DNA of 64,000 bases from Aureimonas sp. AU20 (GTDB taxonomy: Bacteria > Pseudomonadota > Alphaproteobacteria > Rhizobiales > Rhizobiaceae), in NCBI RefSeq assembly GCF_001442755.1, contig NZ_CP006367.1:930001-994000 (forward strand), given 5' to 3'. Under the pieces are notes generated by a model. That model was not told the origin of the DNA. It worked only from the letters and a program-made list of their open reading frames with translations, and searched no databases. Below are positions 54,838 to 64,000 of this stretch, piece by piece (position 1 is the first letter of the stretch; each line of letters starts with the position of its first letter). A program made the translations under genes and the position numbers.

Positions 54838-54850
54838 TGGAACGGTTCCA
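54838..54850. promoter_or_regulatory. Dyad TGGAAC-G-GTTCCA before phoX
   Basis: Perfect 6-1-6 palindrome, 22 bases upstream of the phoX ATG. It could be an operator or lie near the transcription start; no known regulator can be named. Confidence 0.4.
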
Positions 54851-54870
54851 GCGCGCCCTAGGAGGCCGAG

Positions 54871-54888
54871 ATAACAGGCCCATGACAC
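54871..54888 (-). promoter_or_regulatory. Pho-box-like PhoB site upstream of phoX
   Basis: On the minus strand the sequence is GTGTCAT-GGGC-CTGTTAT: two 7-base repeats with a 4-base spacer matching CTGTCAT-N4-CTGTCAT at 12 of 14 positions. It is 55-72 bp before the ATG, a normal activator distance. Confidence 0.6.
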
Positions 54889-55047
54889 AAAGCACGCGAG
54901 GCTTAACAAAGCCCGGCGCCGCCGCGTCAACTCAGGAAAAGGTGATGCGAACGCGATCGGGCGTGATCGCTTCCTTGGCGCCGGATCCCGATTTCAGGCC
55001 CGTCCGCCAGCCTTCGCGAGGCCGGCGGATGGGGGAGAAGGGAAGAG

Positions 55048-55491
55048 CTACCAGAGCAACTCGACATGCGGGCGCCCGTCAGAAGTCTTCTCCAGCGTGC
55101 GGCCGGTCCGGTCGACGCGGCAGGAGACGCGCTGGCGGAAGGCGGAAAAGCTCTCGAAGGTCACGACGTCCACCGGCTGGTCGAAGCGAAGAACGAGGCG
55201 GAACCGATCGGCCTCGCCGGGCAGCGCCTCGATGCCGAGGATGGATGCCTCGAAGGGCTGGCCGAGATAGAAGCCGCGCACGCGCGCTCCGACCCGGTAG
55301 GGATCGAACGCGCCGCGATTGCCGACGCGGGCGTGAAGCGTGTTCCAGTCGCGATAGCCATATTGCGCGGCGACGAGTTCGAGCGCCCGCGAATGGGTCA
55401 GGCTTTCGCCACCGCGCGACAGAGCGGCGCGCAGGCGCTTGGCCTGATCCTTCAAGCCTTCGAGCGCGGGAAGGGGTGCAAGATGAGTCAT
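55048..55491 (-). CDS. Glyoxalase-superfamily-like (Glyoxalase_8 type) protein
   Basis: 147 aa. The N-terminal part LKDQAKRLRAALSRGGESLT, then HSRALELVAAQYGYRDWNTL, is the helical signature of the Glyoxalase_8 type proteins, in which RDWNxL is conserved. The C-terminal half (GARVRGFYLGQPFEASILGI) is a beta domain. No reaction is established for it. The ATG at 55491 starts at this conserved block. Confidence 0.7.
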   Translation of the reverse strand: MTHLAPLPALEGLKDQAKRLRAALSRGGESLTHSRALELVAAQYGYRDWNTLHARVGNRGAFDPYRVGARVRGFYLGQPFEASILGIEALPGEADRFRLVLRFDQPVDVVTFESFSAFRQRVSCRVDRTGRTLEKTSDGRPHVELLW

Positions 55492-55687
55492 AGCGGTCTC
55501 CACTCTCGGCATGTCTTCGAGGCGAGGGGAGTCCGCGTTGCCGCTCGCGACATGCCTGAACAGGAATGACCGATAAGCCGAGATCGAAGAGAGCTTCACC
55601 AAGGTGTCGAAACGCCTGCGGACGGCCGGGGCTCTCTGCCCGTGGCCGTCCTTATACAGCGAATTTGCGGTGTTGGGTAGCGGGCGC

Positions 55688-57166
55688 TTACTTCGTCCCG
55701 AGGCAGAGGACGGGGTAGATCGACTCCTGCACCTTGGCCGTCGCGTCCGGCACGCTTTCCAGTGCCGCCTTGGCGTCAGCCGTCTCGAAGGCGACATGGT
55801 GCTGCGTCAGGAAGCGAGCGGCTGCGTCCGGGCGAATGGCGAAGTTGATGGACTGCGGAATATCGCCCGTCAGATCGGCCACGGCCACGGCGTTCAGCTT
55901 GGCGGTGACGACGCCAACGACCCGGCCGGCGAGGTCGATCAGCGGGCCGCCCGAATTGCCGGGCTGCACGGGCGCCGAAATCTGCAGGTAGTTCGCGTCG
56001 TTCATCAGGCCCATGAGCGAGGAGATGTTGCCACGCGTCACGTTGAGGCTGTCGGCCAGGATCGAGCGCAGCGGGAAGCCTAGCGCCAAAATGTCCTCGC
56101 CCAGGCGCGGCTTGCTGGAGATGATCGGCAGCGGCTGGCCGAGCGCGGCATCTACCTTCACCAGCGCGAGATCGTGGTCTTCGTCCACGATCACTTGGCT
56201 CGCGGCGCCGAGATCGCCGACCAGAACGGTCTTGCAGCTCTTGGCGACATGGGCGTTGGTAAGAAGCCACCCGTCCTTGGACACGACGAAGCCGGTGCCC
56301 GAGGAGTCGAAACCGGGGGCGGCCAGCGCCGGACCCTGCGGCTGCGGCGCCGGCTCGTGTTCGCCGAAAGCGACGCCCTCGGCGCGGCCCGAGCGGAACA
56401 GCTTGGCCATGGGGCCGATATCGTTGGCGCGCGGCTCGCCGGAGAAGGGGTCGAACGTGTTCTCGGCGACCACGGTGTAGGGCTTCACGTCGCCGTCATG
56501 CGCCTTGTCCCACGCCACGGAGAAGCCGCGCAGATCGCCGTCCCGACCCGAAAAGCGGATTAGGAAGGAGCGCCCGTCTTCCTGGCCGCGAATCGTGAAG
56601 GCGTCGCCGGCCAGCGACGAGGAGGAAACGGTTTTGTTCTCGGCTTGCGTGGACAGGACGTTGAAGACGCCTTCCAGCGAATAACCTTCGTCGTGGAAGC
56701 GAACGGTCTCGATCTCCACACCGCTGTCGGCCGAGCGCCAGATCGAGCCGACCTCGGTCTCACCGGCGGGCGAGACGAGCGCGCCGGGCAGACCGAAGCG
56801 CACGCCGGTGCGGTCGTCGCGCACGAGATGGAAGCCCAGCGCGTCGCGCGCCTTGTCGCTTTCCGCGATCACCTTCTTGAGGAAGGCATCGGTCATCACG
56901 CCGTCGGCGGAAAAGCCGTTGCGGGCTTGAAAATCGCGGATGGCGCGCAATGTCTGGGGTCCGACACGGCCGTCGAACGTGCCGACATAATCGCCCGTCC
57001 AGGCAAGGCGCGTCTGGAGGCCAATGCGGAAGGCGGCATCGGTGTTGTCGTTGTAGGCCGAGGCAAGATCGGTGCTGGCGAAGGCGGGAGAAACGGCCAT
57101 CGGAAGCGCCACCGGCGACGCGCACAGTACGAGACCTGCCAGAACTGCCTTCAACATCCCGCGCAT
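55688..57166 (-). CDS. Secreted trypsin-like serine protease with PG-binding-like domain
   Basis: 492 aa. A signal peptide (MRGMLKAVLAGLVLCAS..., cleaved near AFAS) is followed by a peptidoglycan-binding-1-like repeat (GDYVGTFDGRVGPQTLRAIR), a middle domain without clear match and a C-terminal HtrA/trypsin-like protease with His about 305 (TNAHV), Asp about 330 (DEDHDLALV) and Ser about 404 (QPGNSGGPL). No PDZ domain is seen. Probably a periplasmic protease tied to the cell wall. Confidence 0.85.
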   Translation of the reverse strand: MRGMLKAVLAGLVLCASPVALPMAVSPAFASTDLASAYNDNTDAAFRIGLQTRLAWTGDYVGTFDGRVGPQTLRAIRDFQARNGFSADGVMTDAFLKKVIAESDKARDALGFHLVRDDRTGVRFGLPGALVSPAGETEVGSIWRSADSGVEIETVRFHDEGYSLEGVFNVLSTQAENKTVSSSSLAGDAFTIRGQEDGRSFLIRFSGRDGDLRGFSVAWDKAHDGDVKPYTVVAENTFDPFSGEPRANDIGPMAKLFRSGRAEGVAFGEHEPAPQPQGPALAAPGFDSSGTGFVVSKDGWLLTNAHVAKSCKTVLVGDLGAASQVIVDEDHDLALVKVDAALGQPLPIISSKPRLGEDILALGFPLRSILADSLNVTRGNISSLMGLMNDANYLQISAPVQPGNSGGPLIDLAGRVVGVVTAKLNAVAVADLTGDIPQSINFAIRPDAAARFLTQHHVAFETADAKAALESVPDATAKVQESIYPVLCLGTK

Positions 57167-57217
57167 GGCGTGTGTCCCCGAATTCCCAATCTTGTGGAAA
57201 ACGCGGCGAAGCCGTTT

Positions 57218-57246
57218 TCGATCCCGCCACGTTAGCAGATTGTCAA
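57218..57246 (-). promoter_or_regulatory. Candidate promoter of the serine protease gene
   Basis: A perfect TTGACA (complement of 57241-57246) lies 75 bases before the ATG; with a 17-base spacer the -10 would be GATCGA, a weak match. Only the -35 is convincing. Confidence 0.3.
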
Positions 57247-57341
57247 GAATTGACTGTCGGAATTTTCGGCGAGGTTTCTGATTCGTCTCGAAAATTCGTC
57301 GACTTGAATCGATCTTGCTGAAGACCCAATGGCATCGCCTC

Positions 57342-58472
57342 TCAGCTCGGAGCGAAGCGTTCGGGCTCGCTCGGTTCCAGTTCCAGCCCGGCGATCCGCT
57401 CGCCCCGCCGCACCAGCTTCTCCGTCGAGACCAGGATCTGGTCGACATCCCGACCGGTCTGGTGGAAGTGGGTCTTGAGCGCGGCGACGCGGGCGTCGAG
57501 TCGTTGCAGATCTTCCGCCAGAAGCATGACTTCCTTCTGAATGCGCCCCGCTTCCTGACGCATTCTCTGGTCCTTCAACAGCGCTTTTACCACCTCGATC
57601 GAGAGCATCAGGAGCGAGGGGGAGACGATCACCACGCGGACCCGGTGGGCTCGGCGGATGATGTCCTCGAAATGCTCGTTCAACTCGGCGAAGACCGATT
57701 CGGATGGCACGAAGAGGAAGGCCGTGTCCTGCGTCTCGCCCGGCAGGAGATACTTCTCCGACACCGCCTTGATGTGAACGTCCATATCGCGGCGCAGGCG
57801 CGTGGCGGCGGCGTCGCGCGCCTCGTCGCTCGGGGCCTCGCGAAAGGCGTTCCAGGATTCCAGCGGAAACTTCGCGTCGATCACCAGCCCCGGCGCACCG
57901 TTCGGCATGGGGATCACGCAGTCCGGCCGCTTGCCGTTGGAGAGTGTCGCCTGGAAGGAGTAGCTGCCGCGCGGCAGCGAATCCATGACGATCGCCTCCA
58001 TCCGCGCTTGCCCGAAGGCGCCGCGCGCCTGCTTGTTGGCGAGGATGTCCTGCAGCCGCACGACCTCGCCAGCCAGCCCCCGGATTTCGCCCTGCGCCCG
58101 GTCGATCACCGCCAGCCGCTCCGACAGGCGCGACAGGGTCTCGCCAGTCTGTATCTGCGCCTCGGCCAGTGTGCGCCCGACCCGGTGGCCCATCCCGTCC
58201 AGCCGCTCGGCCACGGTGTGGGCCAGCTCGGCCTGCCGCGCGCCCAGCATCTCGCCCATGGAATGAAGCCGCCCCGCCAGCTCGGCCTGCGCCCGTAGAA
58301 TGGCCTCGGCACCCTCGCCAGGCGCTTCGTCCGCGCCGCCGAGACGCCGAACGAGGCGCCAGAGAAAGATCAGCGCGGCCAGGGCGAGCAGCACTTCGCC
58401 GACGCTTACCGGCCGCTGGCCGAGCGCGAAAAGCGGACTGTCGAGAAGGCTGGCGATCTGCACGAAGCTCAT
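57342..58472 (-). CDS. rmuC: DNA recombination protein RmuC
   Basis: 376 aa. An N-terminal membrane anchor (about residues 20-38) and a coiled-coil region precede the RmuC nuclease-like domain: GSYSFQATLSNGKRPDCVIP, LVIDAKFPLESW and ETQDTAFLFVPSESVFAELN. RmuC limits inversions at short repeats. The start at 58472 (MSFVQ) leaves a normal anchor; an upstream start at 58514 adds 14 residues. It diverges from def across 99 bp. Confidence 0.92.
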   Translation of the reverse strand: MSFVQIASLLDSPLFALGQRPVSVGEVLLALAALIFLWRLVRRLGGADEAPGEGAEAILRAQAELAGRLHSMGEMLGARQAELAHTVAERLDGMGHRVGRTLAEAQIQTGETLSRLSERLAVIDRAQGEIRGLAGEVVRLQDILANKQARGAFGQARMEAIVMDSLPRGSYSFQATLSNGKRPDCVIPMPNGAPGLVIDAKFPLESWNAFREAPSDEARDAAATRLRRDMDVHIKAVSEKYLLPGETQDTAFLFVPSESVFAELNEHFEDIIRRAHRVRVVIVSPSLLMLSIEVVKALLKDQRMRQEAGRIQKEVMLLAEDLQRLDARVAALKTHFHQTGRDVDQILVSTEKLVRRGERIAGLELEPSEPERFAPS

Positions 58473-58571
58473 GACGGCGAGCCTATCCGATTCGCCTGAA
58501 AGCCACCAGATCAAAACGGGAACATCGCCGGGTCAGTTGACCGTTCTCGCGCCTGCGTTTACCTGACGCGC

Positions 58572-59084
58572 ATGACCGTCAAGCCCCTTGTCATCCTGCC
58601 CGATCCGATCCTTCGCCGCGTGTCCGAACCGGTGGCCCGCATCGACGATGGCGTGCGCCGTTTCGCCGACGACATGCTGGAAACCATGTACGACGCGCCG
58701 GGCATCGGCCTTGCCGCCATCCAGGTGGGCGAGCCGCTGCGCATGCTGGTGATCGACCTCGCCAAGGAAGACGAGGAGAAGGCGCCGCAGGTCTTCCTCA
58801 ACCCGGAGATCCTCGCCTCCTCGGACGAGCGCTCGGTCTATGAGGAAGGCTGCCTCTCGATCCCCGACTACTATGCCGAGGTCGAGCGCCCCGCGACGGT
58901 GCGCGTTCGCTATCTCGACCTGTCGGGCGAGACCAAGGAGATCGAGGCGGAGGGGCTGCTCGCCACCTGCCTCCAGCACGAGTTGGACCATCTGAACGGC
59001 GTCCTCTTCATCGACCATATTTCCAAGCTGAAGCGGGACATGGTGATCCGCAAGTTCACCAAGGCCGCCAAGAAGCCGCTTTGA
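58572..59084 (+). CDS. def: Peptide deformylase
   Basis: 170 aa. All three motifs are present: [10 protein letters not shown] at 44-53, EEGCLSIP with Cys94, and QHELDH with His136, Glu137 and His140, which bind the metal. It removes the formyl group from new proteins. fmt, which adds the group, follows 79 bp later. Confidence 0.96.
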   Translation: MTVKPLVILPDPILRRVSEPVARIDDGVRRFADDMLETMYDAPGIGLAAIQVGEPLRMLVIDLAKEDEEKAPQVFLNPEILASSDERSVYEEGCLSIPDYYAEVERPATVRVRYLDLSGETKEIEAEGLLATCLQHELDHLNGVLFIDHISKLKRDMVIRKFTKAAKKPL

Positions 59085-59163
59085 GACGGCCCGGCGCAGC
59101 CGCCGCTCGCCGAACGGTTCGCTCGAGGCCTTCCACCGCCGCAGACCCCGAAAGGGCGAGATC

Positions 59164-60105
59164 ATGACGCTTCGCGTCGTCTTCATGGGCACGCCGGCCT
59201 TCTCGGTGCCGACGCTGCGCGCGCTGGCCGAGGCCGGGCACGACATCCCCGCCGTCTACTCGCAGCCGCCGCGCCCGGCGGGCCGGCGAGGCCTCGCGCC
59301 GACGCCCTCGCCCATTGCGCTGGAGGCCGAGCGGCTGGGCATCGAGGTGCGCACACCCGCCTCGCTGAAGGGCGCGGAAGAGCAAGCCGCCTTCGCCGCC
59401 GTCAACGCGGATGTCGCGGTGGTGGTGGCCTACGGACTTCTCCTGCCGCCCGCGATCCTGGACGCCCCGCGTCTCGGCGCCTTGAATGGCCATGGCTCGC
59501 TCCTGCCGCGCTGGCGCGGCGCGGCGCCCATCCAGCGCGCGATCGAGGCGGGCGATGCCGAGACCGGCATGATGGTGATGCGCATGGAAGCCGGCCTCGA
59601 CACCGGCCCGGTGGCGCTCACCGACACGCTCACCATCGGCGCGCGAGAAACGGCGGGCGAGCTGCACGACCGGCTGTCCCTCTCCTCCGCCGCGCTGATG
59701 GTGCGGGCGCTGGACGCGCTGGAAGCGGGAACGATTCGCTTCGAGCCACAGGATGAGATCGCCGCGCGCACCGGGCGCGAGGTGCTTTACGCCCGCAAGA
59801 TCGAGAAGAGCGAGGCTGAGATCGACTGGACTCGAGGCTCCGGCGAGATCGCCCGGCGCATCAACGCCTTTTCGCCGTTTCCCGGCGCCTGGACCACGCT
59901 CGCCGGCGAGCGGTTGAAACTCCTGCGCGCGGAAAGCGCCGAGGGCTCGGGCGCGCCCGGCACGGCGCTGGACGACCGGCTTCTCGTGGCGGCGGGGGAG
60001 AGGGCGGTGCGCCTTCTCGACGTGCAGCGGGCGGGCGGCAAGGCGGGGCCGGCGGAACTTTTCCTGCGCGGCGCGAGCGTTCCCGCCGGCACGCGGCTGG
60101 GATAG
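59164..60105 (+). CDS. fmt: Methionyl-tRNA formyltransferase
   Basis: 313 aa. The catalytic domain carries the conserved [20 protein letters not shown], with Asn, His and the later Asp in EAGLDTGPV, and the formyl-folate region [17 protein letters not shown]; a C-terminal OB-like domain binds tRNA. It formylates initiator Met-tRNA. truA begins three bases after its stop. Confidence 0.96.
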   Translation: MTLRVVFMGTPAFSVPTLRALAEAGHDIPAVYSQPPRPAGRRGLAPTPSPIALEAERLGIEVRTPASLKGAEEQAAFAAVNADVAVVVAYGLLLPPAILDAPRLGALNGHGSLLPRWRGAAPIQRAIEAGDAETGMMVMRMEAGLDTGPVALTDTLTIGARETAGELHDRLSLSSAALMVRALDALEAGTIRFEPQDEIAARTGREVLYARKIEKSEAEIDWTRGSGEIARRINAFSPFPGAWTTLAGERLKLLRAESAEGSGAPGTALDDRLLVAAGERAVRLLDVQRAGGKAGPAELFLRGASVPAGTRLG

Positions 60106-60108
60106 GTC

Positions 60109-60954
60109 ATGCCCCGCTACAAGCTGACCATCGAATATGACGGCACGGCCTATTGCGGCTGGCAGCGGCAGAAGAACGGGATGTCGGTTCAGGAGACGAT
60201 CGAGATCGCGCTCCAGGCCTTCTGCGGCGAGGACGTGACACTGTTCGGCGCGGGGCGCACCGACGCCGGGGTCCACGCCACGGGCCAGGTTGCCCATGTC
60301 GACATCCCCAAGCTCTGGCGAACCGACACAGTGCGCGACGCGCTGAACGCGCGGCTGCGCGAGGAAGGGGGCGTCGCCATCCTCTCGGCCGAGCTGGTGC
60401 CGGAGACGTTCGATGCGCGCTTCTCCGCCCGCAAGCGGCATTATCTCTACCGGATCCTGAACCGCCGCCCGCCGCCGAGCATCCTCAAGGGGCAGGTCTG
60501 GTGGTGCTGGAAGCGGCTGGATGTCGAGGCCATGGACCGCGCCGCCAAGCGCCTGCTCGGCACGCACGACTTCAACACGTTCCGCTCGGTGAACTGCCAG
60601 GCCAAGAGCCCGGTGCGCACGCTGGAGCGGCTGGACGTGGTGCGGGGGCCCGGCGAGGAGGTGCATATTCACGCCTCGGCGCAGTCCTTCCTGCACAACC
60701 AGATCCGCTCCTTCGCCGGCTCGCTGAAGCTCGTCGGCGAGCATCGCTGGAGCGAGGCCGATCTCGTGGCCGCACTGGAATCGCGCGACCGCAAGCGCTG
60801 CGGCCCGGTCGCCCCGCCGGACGGGCTTTACCTCACCCGGGTGGACTATGCCGCACTCGATCTTTCGAGTGCCGCACTCGAGACATCCAGCGCTCCGCCC
60901 TCAGGCGAGGGTAACGCCGAAGAGATCGGAGACGGCGGCGTAGGAGAGGAGTGA
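60109..60954 (+). CDS. truA: tRNA pseudouridine(38-40) synthase
   Basis: 281 aa. Starts [18 protein letters not shown], with the catalytic Asp52 in [14 protein letters not shown] and [13 protein letters not shown] later, as in TruA. The C-terminal 18 residues beyond about residue 264 are low-complexity Ser/Gly/Glu and overlap a minus-strand gene by 54 bases, so the tail is a recent or unconstrained extension. It modifies the anticodon stem of tRNAs. Confidence 0.94.
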   Translation: MPRYKLTIEYDGTAYCGWQRQKNGMSVQETIEIALQAFCGEDVTLFGAGRTDAGVHATGQVAHVDIPKLWRTDTVRDALNARLREEGGVAILSAELVPETFDARFSARKRHYLYRILNRRPPPSILKGQVWWCWKRLDVEAMDRAAKRLLGTHDFNTFRSVNCQAKSPVRTLERLDVVRGPGEEVHIHASAQSFLHNQIRSFAGSLKLVGEHRWSEADLVAALESRDRKRCGPVAPPDGLYLTRVDYAALDLSSAALETSSAPPSGEGNAEEIGDGGVGEE

Positions 60955-61491
60955 GACGAAGACCATCATCGTGACGATGGCGACCGAGAGCGGCAGTTCC
61001 GTCACGGTTGCGTTGGCGACGAGCCGCACAGTGAGCACGATCGAGGCGATCGCCACGAAAAGGCCGATCAGCGCCGTCACGTCGCTCGACCCCGCGAGAA
61101 GCAGGAGGACGAAGAAGGGCGAGAAGATCCAGGCCAGGAGCGCCCCGCCCCAGTTCGTCGCCACCACCAGCGGCACCATCTTGCGCGAGAAGCCGAGCGG
61201 GCGCGCGAACGAAGCCAGAAGCAGGATCGGCAGGAGCCAGGCGGTCACATCCGCCAGCGCATGGGCGCCGTAGATCGCCAGCCGCCCCGGATGGGGCGAA
61301 AAGGGCGGGCGCTCTACCGTCTCGTATTCCAGCCAGGCCAGAACGGTCGGCGGCAGGGCGACGACGAGCGCGGCGAAGGAGCGCCAGAACCCGTCGGCGC
61401 TGAGATCGAGAAGGGCCAGCCCATCGCGCCGCCCGGCCATGAGTCGTGCAGCTCCCGTGAAGTAGCGCACGATCTCGGCCAGACTCGGCAT
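60901..61491 (-). CDS. Membrane protein of unknown function (five to six helices)
   Basis: 196 aa. Hydrophobic segments include [53 protein letters not shown] and [20 protein letters not shown]. No known catalytic motif is seen. It lies between truA (facing, overlapping by 54 bases) and dapE (same strand, four bases upstream), so it may be co-transcribed with dapE. Confidence 0.75.
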   Translation of the reverse strand: MPSLAEIVRYFTGAARLMAGRRDGLALLDLSADGFWRSFAALVVALPPTVLAWLEYETVERPPFSPHPGRLAIYGAHALADVTAWLLPILLLASFARPLGFSRKMVPLVVATNWGGALLAWIFSPFFVLLLLAGSSDVTALIGLFVAIASIVLTVRLVANATVTELPLSVAIVTMMVFVSLLSYAAVSDLFGVTLA

Positions 61492-61495
61492 GAAA

Positions 61496-62701
61496 TCAGG
61501 ACTGGGCGGCGAACCAGCGGGTGACGAAGGTCTCATAGATAGCCGTCAACGTTTCGAGGTCGGAAAGAGCCACGCATTCATTGGCCATATGCATCGTACG
61601 GCCGACAAGCCCGAATTCCACCACCGGGCAATGGTTCTTGATGAAACGGGCGTCCGACGTGCCGCCCGAGGTGGAGAGTTCGGGCACCCGGCCCGTCACC
61701 GCCTCGACCGAGGCCGAAAGCGCCTCCACCAGCGGCCCGGGCGAGGTGACGAACACGTCCGACACCGGCGTGCGCCAGATCACCTCGTAGAGGTCCGCCG
61801 CCTTGCCCTCCGCGCCCGAGGCCGCGAGCCCCGCTTCGATCCGCCGCAGCACTTCGGCCCGCAGCGAGTCCGGCGTCCAGCGGTCGTTGAAGCGGATGTT
61901 GAAGCGAAGCTCGACGCGCGCCGGAATGACGTTGCTCGCCGGATTGCCCGTGTCGACCGTGGTGACTTCGAAATTGGACGGCTGGAAGCGCTCGGTGCCC
62001 GCGTCCAGCGGGGTATCCAGAAGGGCGGCCAGCACTGGCGCGAGGCGCCGCGTCGGATTGTCGGCGAGATGGGGATAGGCGACATGGCCCTGCCGCCCGA
62101 GAAGCGTGACGACGCCCGTGAGCGAGCCGCGTCGGCCGATCTTGATCATGTCCCCCAGCGCCTCCGGATTGGTCGGCTCGCCCAAGAGGCAGGCGTCGAA
62201 CCGGTGGCCCCGTGCCTCGGCATAATCGAGGAGCTTCACCGTGCCGTTGATGGCCGGCCCCTCCTCGTCGCCGGTGACGAGAAGGGAGATTCGCCCGGGT
62301 GGAATGGCACCTTTTGATTCGAGTCGGGCGAGCGCGGCGAGGAAACAGGCGATTCCGCCCTTCATATCCACAGCGCCCCGGCCATAAAGTTCGCCATTTT
62401 TCACCTCGCCCGAAAAAGGCGGAAGCGACCAATCGGCCTCTGATCCGGGAGGCACGACGTCCGTGTGGCCGGCAAAGCACAGATGCGGTCCGGCCTGCCC
62501 AAGCGTCGCCAGAAGGTTCTCGATCGCGGGTGTTCCCGGCTCCTCGAAGATCGGGCGTTCCGCGTGGAATCCCAATGGCTTCAGGAGGGATTCCACCAAT
62601 CCCAGAGCGCCCGCGTCGGCGGGCGTCACGGAGGCGCAGCGGATCAGCCGGACGAGGATGTCGGCGGGGTCGAGCGAGGGGGCGAGGGGCAGCGTGTCCA
62701 T
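61496..62701 (-). CDS. dapE: Succinyl-diaminopimelate desuccinylase
   Basis: 401 aa, M20 family. Metal and catalytic residues are clear: His79 and Asp81 in CFAGHTDVVPPG, Asp112 in YGRGAVDMKGG, the Glu pair in VTGDEEGPAINGT and the later STSGGTSDARF with a C-terminal His (RTMHMANE). It makes LL-diaminopimelate for lysine and peptidoglycan. The ATG at 62701 fits the family start. It diverges from a lytic transglycosylase. Confidence 0.94.
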   Translation of the reverse strand: MDTLPLAPSLDPADILVRLIRCASVTPADAGALGLVESLLKPLGFHAERPIFEEPGTPAIENLLATLGQAGPHLCFAGHTDVVPPGSEADWSLPPFSGEVKNGELYGRGAVDMKGGIACFLAALARLESKGAIPPGRISLLVTGDEEGPAINGTVKLLDYAEARGHRFDACLLGEPTNPEALGDMIKIGRRGSLTGVVTLLGRQGHVAYPHLADNPTRRLAPVLAALLDTPLDAGTERFQPSNFEVTTVDTGNPASNVIPARVELRFNIRFNDRWTPDSLRAEVLRRIEAGLAASGAEGKAADLYEVIWRTPVSDVFVTSPGPLVEALSASVEAVTGRVPELSTSGGTSDARFIKNHCPVVEFGLVGRTMHMANECVALSDLETLTAIYETFVTRWFAAQS

Positions 62702-62800
62702 GCCTTCGTGATAGCGCGCGACGCGCCGCTTCGCCACCGAACTTGTCCACAGGCTGGATTTGTCGTTTTTTGGGACTGGTGCTTTTTGGTCACGTTGCGG

Positions 62801-62829
62801 TAACCTTCGTGAACGGTTCGTAACCTTCG
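62801..62829 (+). repeat. 20-bp-spaced direct repeat TAACCTTCG
   Basis: Two copies (62801-62809 and 62821-62829) exactly two helical turns apart, in the 202-bp gap between dapE and the divergent transglycosylase. A GAAC-G-GTTC dyad lies between them. It may be a regulator site. Confidence 0.45.
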
Positions 62830-62903
62830 ATCCAGGCCTGCCACGTTTCGGCCGGGTTTGGGCCTGAATGCGAACCGAGCGAAACAGCTTTGGGGGTTCC
62901 TGC

Positions 62904-64000
62904 ATGACGCATCAACGGGCCGATGGAGCCCGGACCGCGCCTTCGCGTTCCGGCCGTATGGTTTCGGTGGCCAGCCTGGCCCTCCTCGCACCTTTGATGC
63001 TTTCGGCCTGCGTGTCCGATGGCGACAAGCTCAGCGGCACAGCCGACATTTCCCCCACCAAGACGGCGGCCCGGACGGGCGTCGTGGAAGTGGCCGGCAA
63101 CGACAAGGGCCCGACCCGGATCGTCGCCCCCTCCACCAAGCCCGATGCCAAGACGGCCGCCGCGGACTCCAAGGGCGGGCGCGTGGTCGCCACCAAGGTG
63201 GCGCAAGCGCAGCCGGCGCCCGCCGCGCCGTCCCTCGGCAGCCGGGCCTATGGCACCGCCGTCGCCGCCAAGAACAGCGTCGTGGCCGGCGCGGCCAGGG
63301 TCGGGGCGGGCGCCGTAGCCGTAGCCTCCGTGTCCGCCGCCACGATCCAGAACGTCGCGCAGGCCGCCAAGGATTCGATCACGGGCGATCCGAAGATCGA
63401 TCGGATGATCGCCGCCGCCGCCGACGAGAACGCCATTCCGCGCGAACTGGCCTATGCCGTGGTGCGCGTCGAGAGCCATTACAATCCGCGCGCCAAGGGC
63501 GCCGGCGTCTATGGCCTGTCGCAGATCAAGCCGGCCACGGCCCGGGGCCTCGGCTTCTCCGGCCCCGCCGAGGCGCTGCTCGATCCCGAGACCAACCTTC
63601 GCTACGGCATGCGCTATCTCAAGGGCGCCTACGAGGAAGGCAATGGCGACGTCTGCCAGACGGCCATGAAGTACAAGGGCGGCCACCGCACCACGGTGAT
63701 GTCGAAATCCGCCAGCGTCTACTGCTCCAACGTCAAGCGTCACATGGCCGAGATCCGCTCGCGCAAGACGCCGGCCATGTCCGATACCGCCACGCTCGTC
63801 GCCGCCGTGGAGCCGACGGTCCGCAAGGGCATCGTGGCCCGCACCGTCGCCGCCAAGCCGGCCGAAGCGCGTGGGCAGGCCGAGACGCTCAAGACGCATG
63901 CCGCCAAGGCCGAGGCGCCTGCCGCGCTGACCGCCGCCGCCCATTCCGCCGAGGCCACCGAGGTGGCGAGCGCCGCCGCAGCCCTGGCGCCTGCCGCGAG
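62904..64000 (+). CDS. Lytic transglycosylase (SLT domain) lipoprotein, partial
   Basis: 365 codons are visible; the frame is still open at the window end. A leader with lipobox MLSAC (Cys about 36) precedes an Ala/Lys/Thr-rich spacer. An SLT domain follows from about residue 155: the catalytic Glu in VVRVESHYNPRAKGA, GLSQIKPATARGLGF and NLRYGMRYLKGAY, then AMKYKGGHRTTV. After about residue 285 the sequence is again Ala-rich. It should cleave peptidoglycan from the outer-membrane side. Confidence 0.88.
   Translation, partial: MTHQRADGARTAPSRSGRMVSVASLALLAPLMLSACVSDGDKLSGTADISPTKTAARTGVVEVAGNDKGPTRIVAPSTKPDAKTAAADSKGGRVVATKVAQAQPAPAAPSLGSRAYGTAVAAKNSVVAGAARVGAGAVAVASVSAATIQNVAQAAKDSITGDPKIDRMIAAAADENAIPRELAYAVVRVESHYNPRAKGAGVYGLSQIKPATARGLGFSGPAEALLDPETNLRYGMRYLKGAYEEGNGDVCQTAMKYKGGHRTTVMSKSASVYCSNVKRHMAEIRSRKTPAMSDTATLVAAVEPTVRKGIVARTVAAKPAEARGQAETLKTHAAKAEAPAALTAAAHSAEATEVASAAAALAPAA

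Overview
The window is GC-rich, densely coded DNA from an alphaproteobacterium, most likely of the order Hyphomicrobiales (Rhizobiales). This rests on the gene content and order: a cpa/tad Flp-pilus cluster with a CtrA-type box before pilA, a yejABEF-type peptide importer with two tandem binding proteins, a membrane-anchored cytochrome c next to kdsB and pheA, ffs close to dnaX-ybaB-recR, and def-fmt-truA beside dapE. An Aurantimonadaceae-like genus is a guess. No rRNA, tRNA, CRISPR array or prophage was seen. The one RNA gene found is the small SRP RNA.

Layout. 1-550 (minus): slyX (cut by the window edge) and a hotdog thioesterase. 717-8054 (plus): a tightly coupled nucleoside uptake and salvage operon (ABC ATPase, a VOC protein, two permeases, cdd, purine nucleoside phosphorylase, deoC, deoA). 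8214-12761 (minus): a small retropepsin-like protease, a 905-bp stretch without a recognisable gene, then upp and the coupled pair deoB-add, separated by a 223-bp palindromic MITE-like element. Together these import nucleosides, split or deaminate them, recycle uracil, and feed deoxyribose phosphate into central metabolism. 12830-24688: the Flp/Tad pilus locus. TadE/TadG-like proteins and a stand-alone CpaC-N-like protein lie on minus; pilA-cpaABCDEF-tadBC on plus; tadD on minus.

24798-28560: leucyl aminopeptidase, a MarR regulator, an NlpC/P60 hydrolase and a 2-hydroxyacid dehydrogenase. 28764-39169 (minus): a yej-type peptide ABC transporter operon (two binding proteins, YejB, YejE, YejF, then a Nudix hydrolase), into which a PIN-type toxin-antitoxin pair and a His-rich zinc exporter have been placed between yejE and yejF. 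39503-44500: cytochrome c, a gene that joins KdsB and PheA in one reading frame, a second MITE-like element, a DUF1127 protein, NudC, a HIT protein and the SRP RNA.

44711-52594: an isoprenylcysteine-methyltransferase-like membrane protein, dnaX-ybaB-recR, a divergent TetR/DUF4188 pair with two matching operators between them, a lytic transglycosylase, a second CDF transporter with an unusual metal site and a small membrane protein. 52789-64000: a Tat-exported PhoX phosphatase with a Pho-box-like site, a Glyoxalase_8-type protein, a PG-binding/trypsin-like protease, rmuC, def-fmt-truA, a membrane protein overlapping truA antisense, dapE and a lytic transglycosylase that runs off the end.

The most unusual items are the in-frame KdsB-PheA fusion, the toxin-antitoxin plus zinc-exporter insertion inside the peptide importer operon, and the MITE-like element whose CTAG target duplication supplies the stop codon of add.
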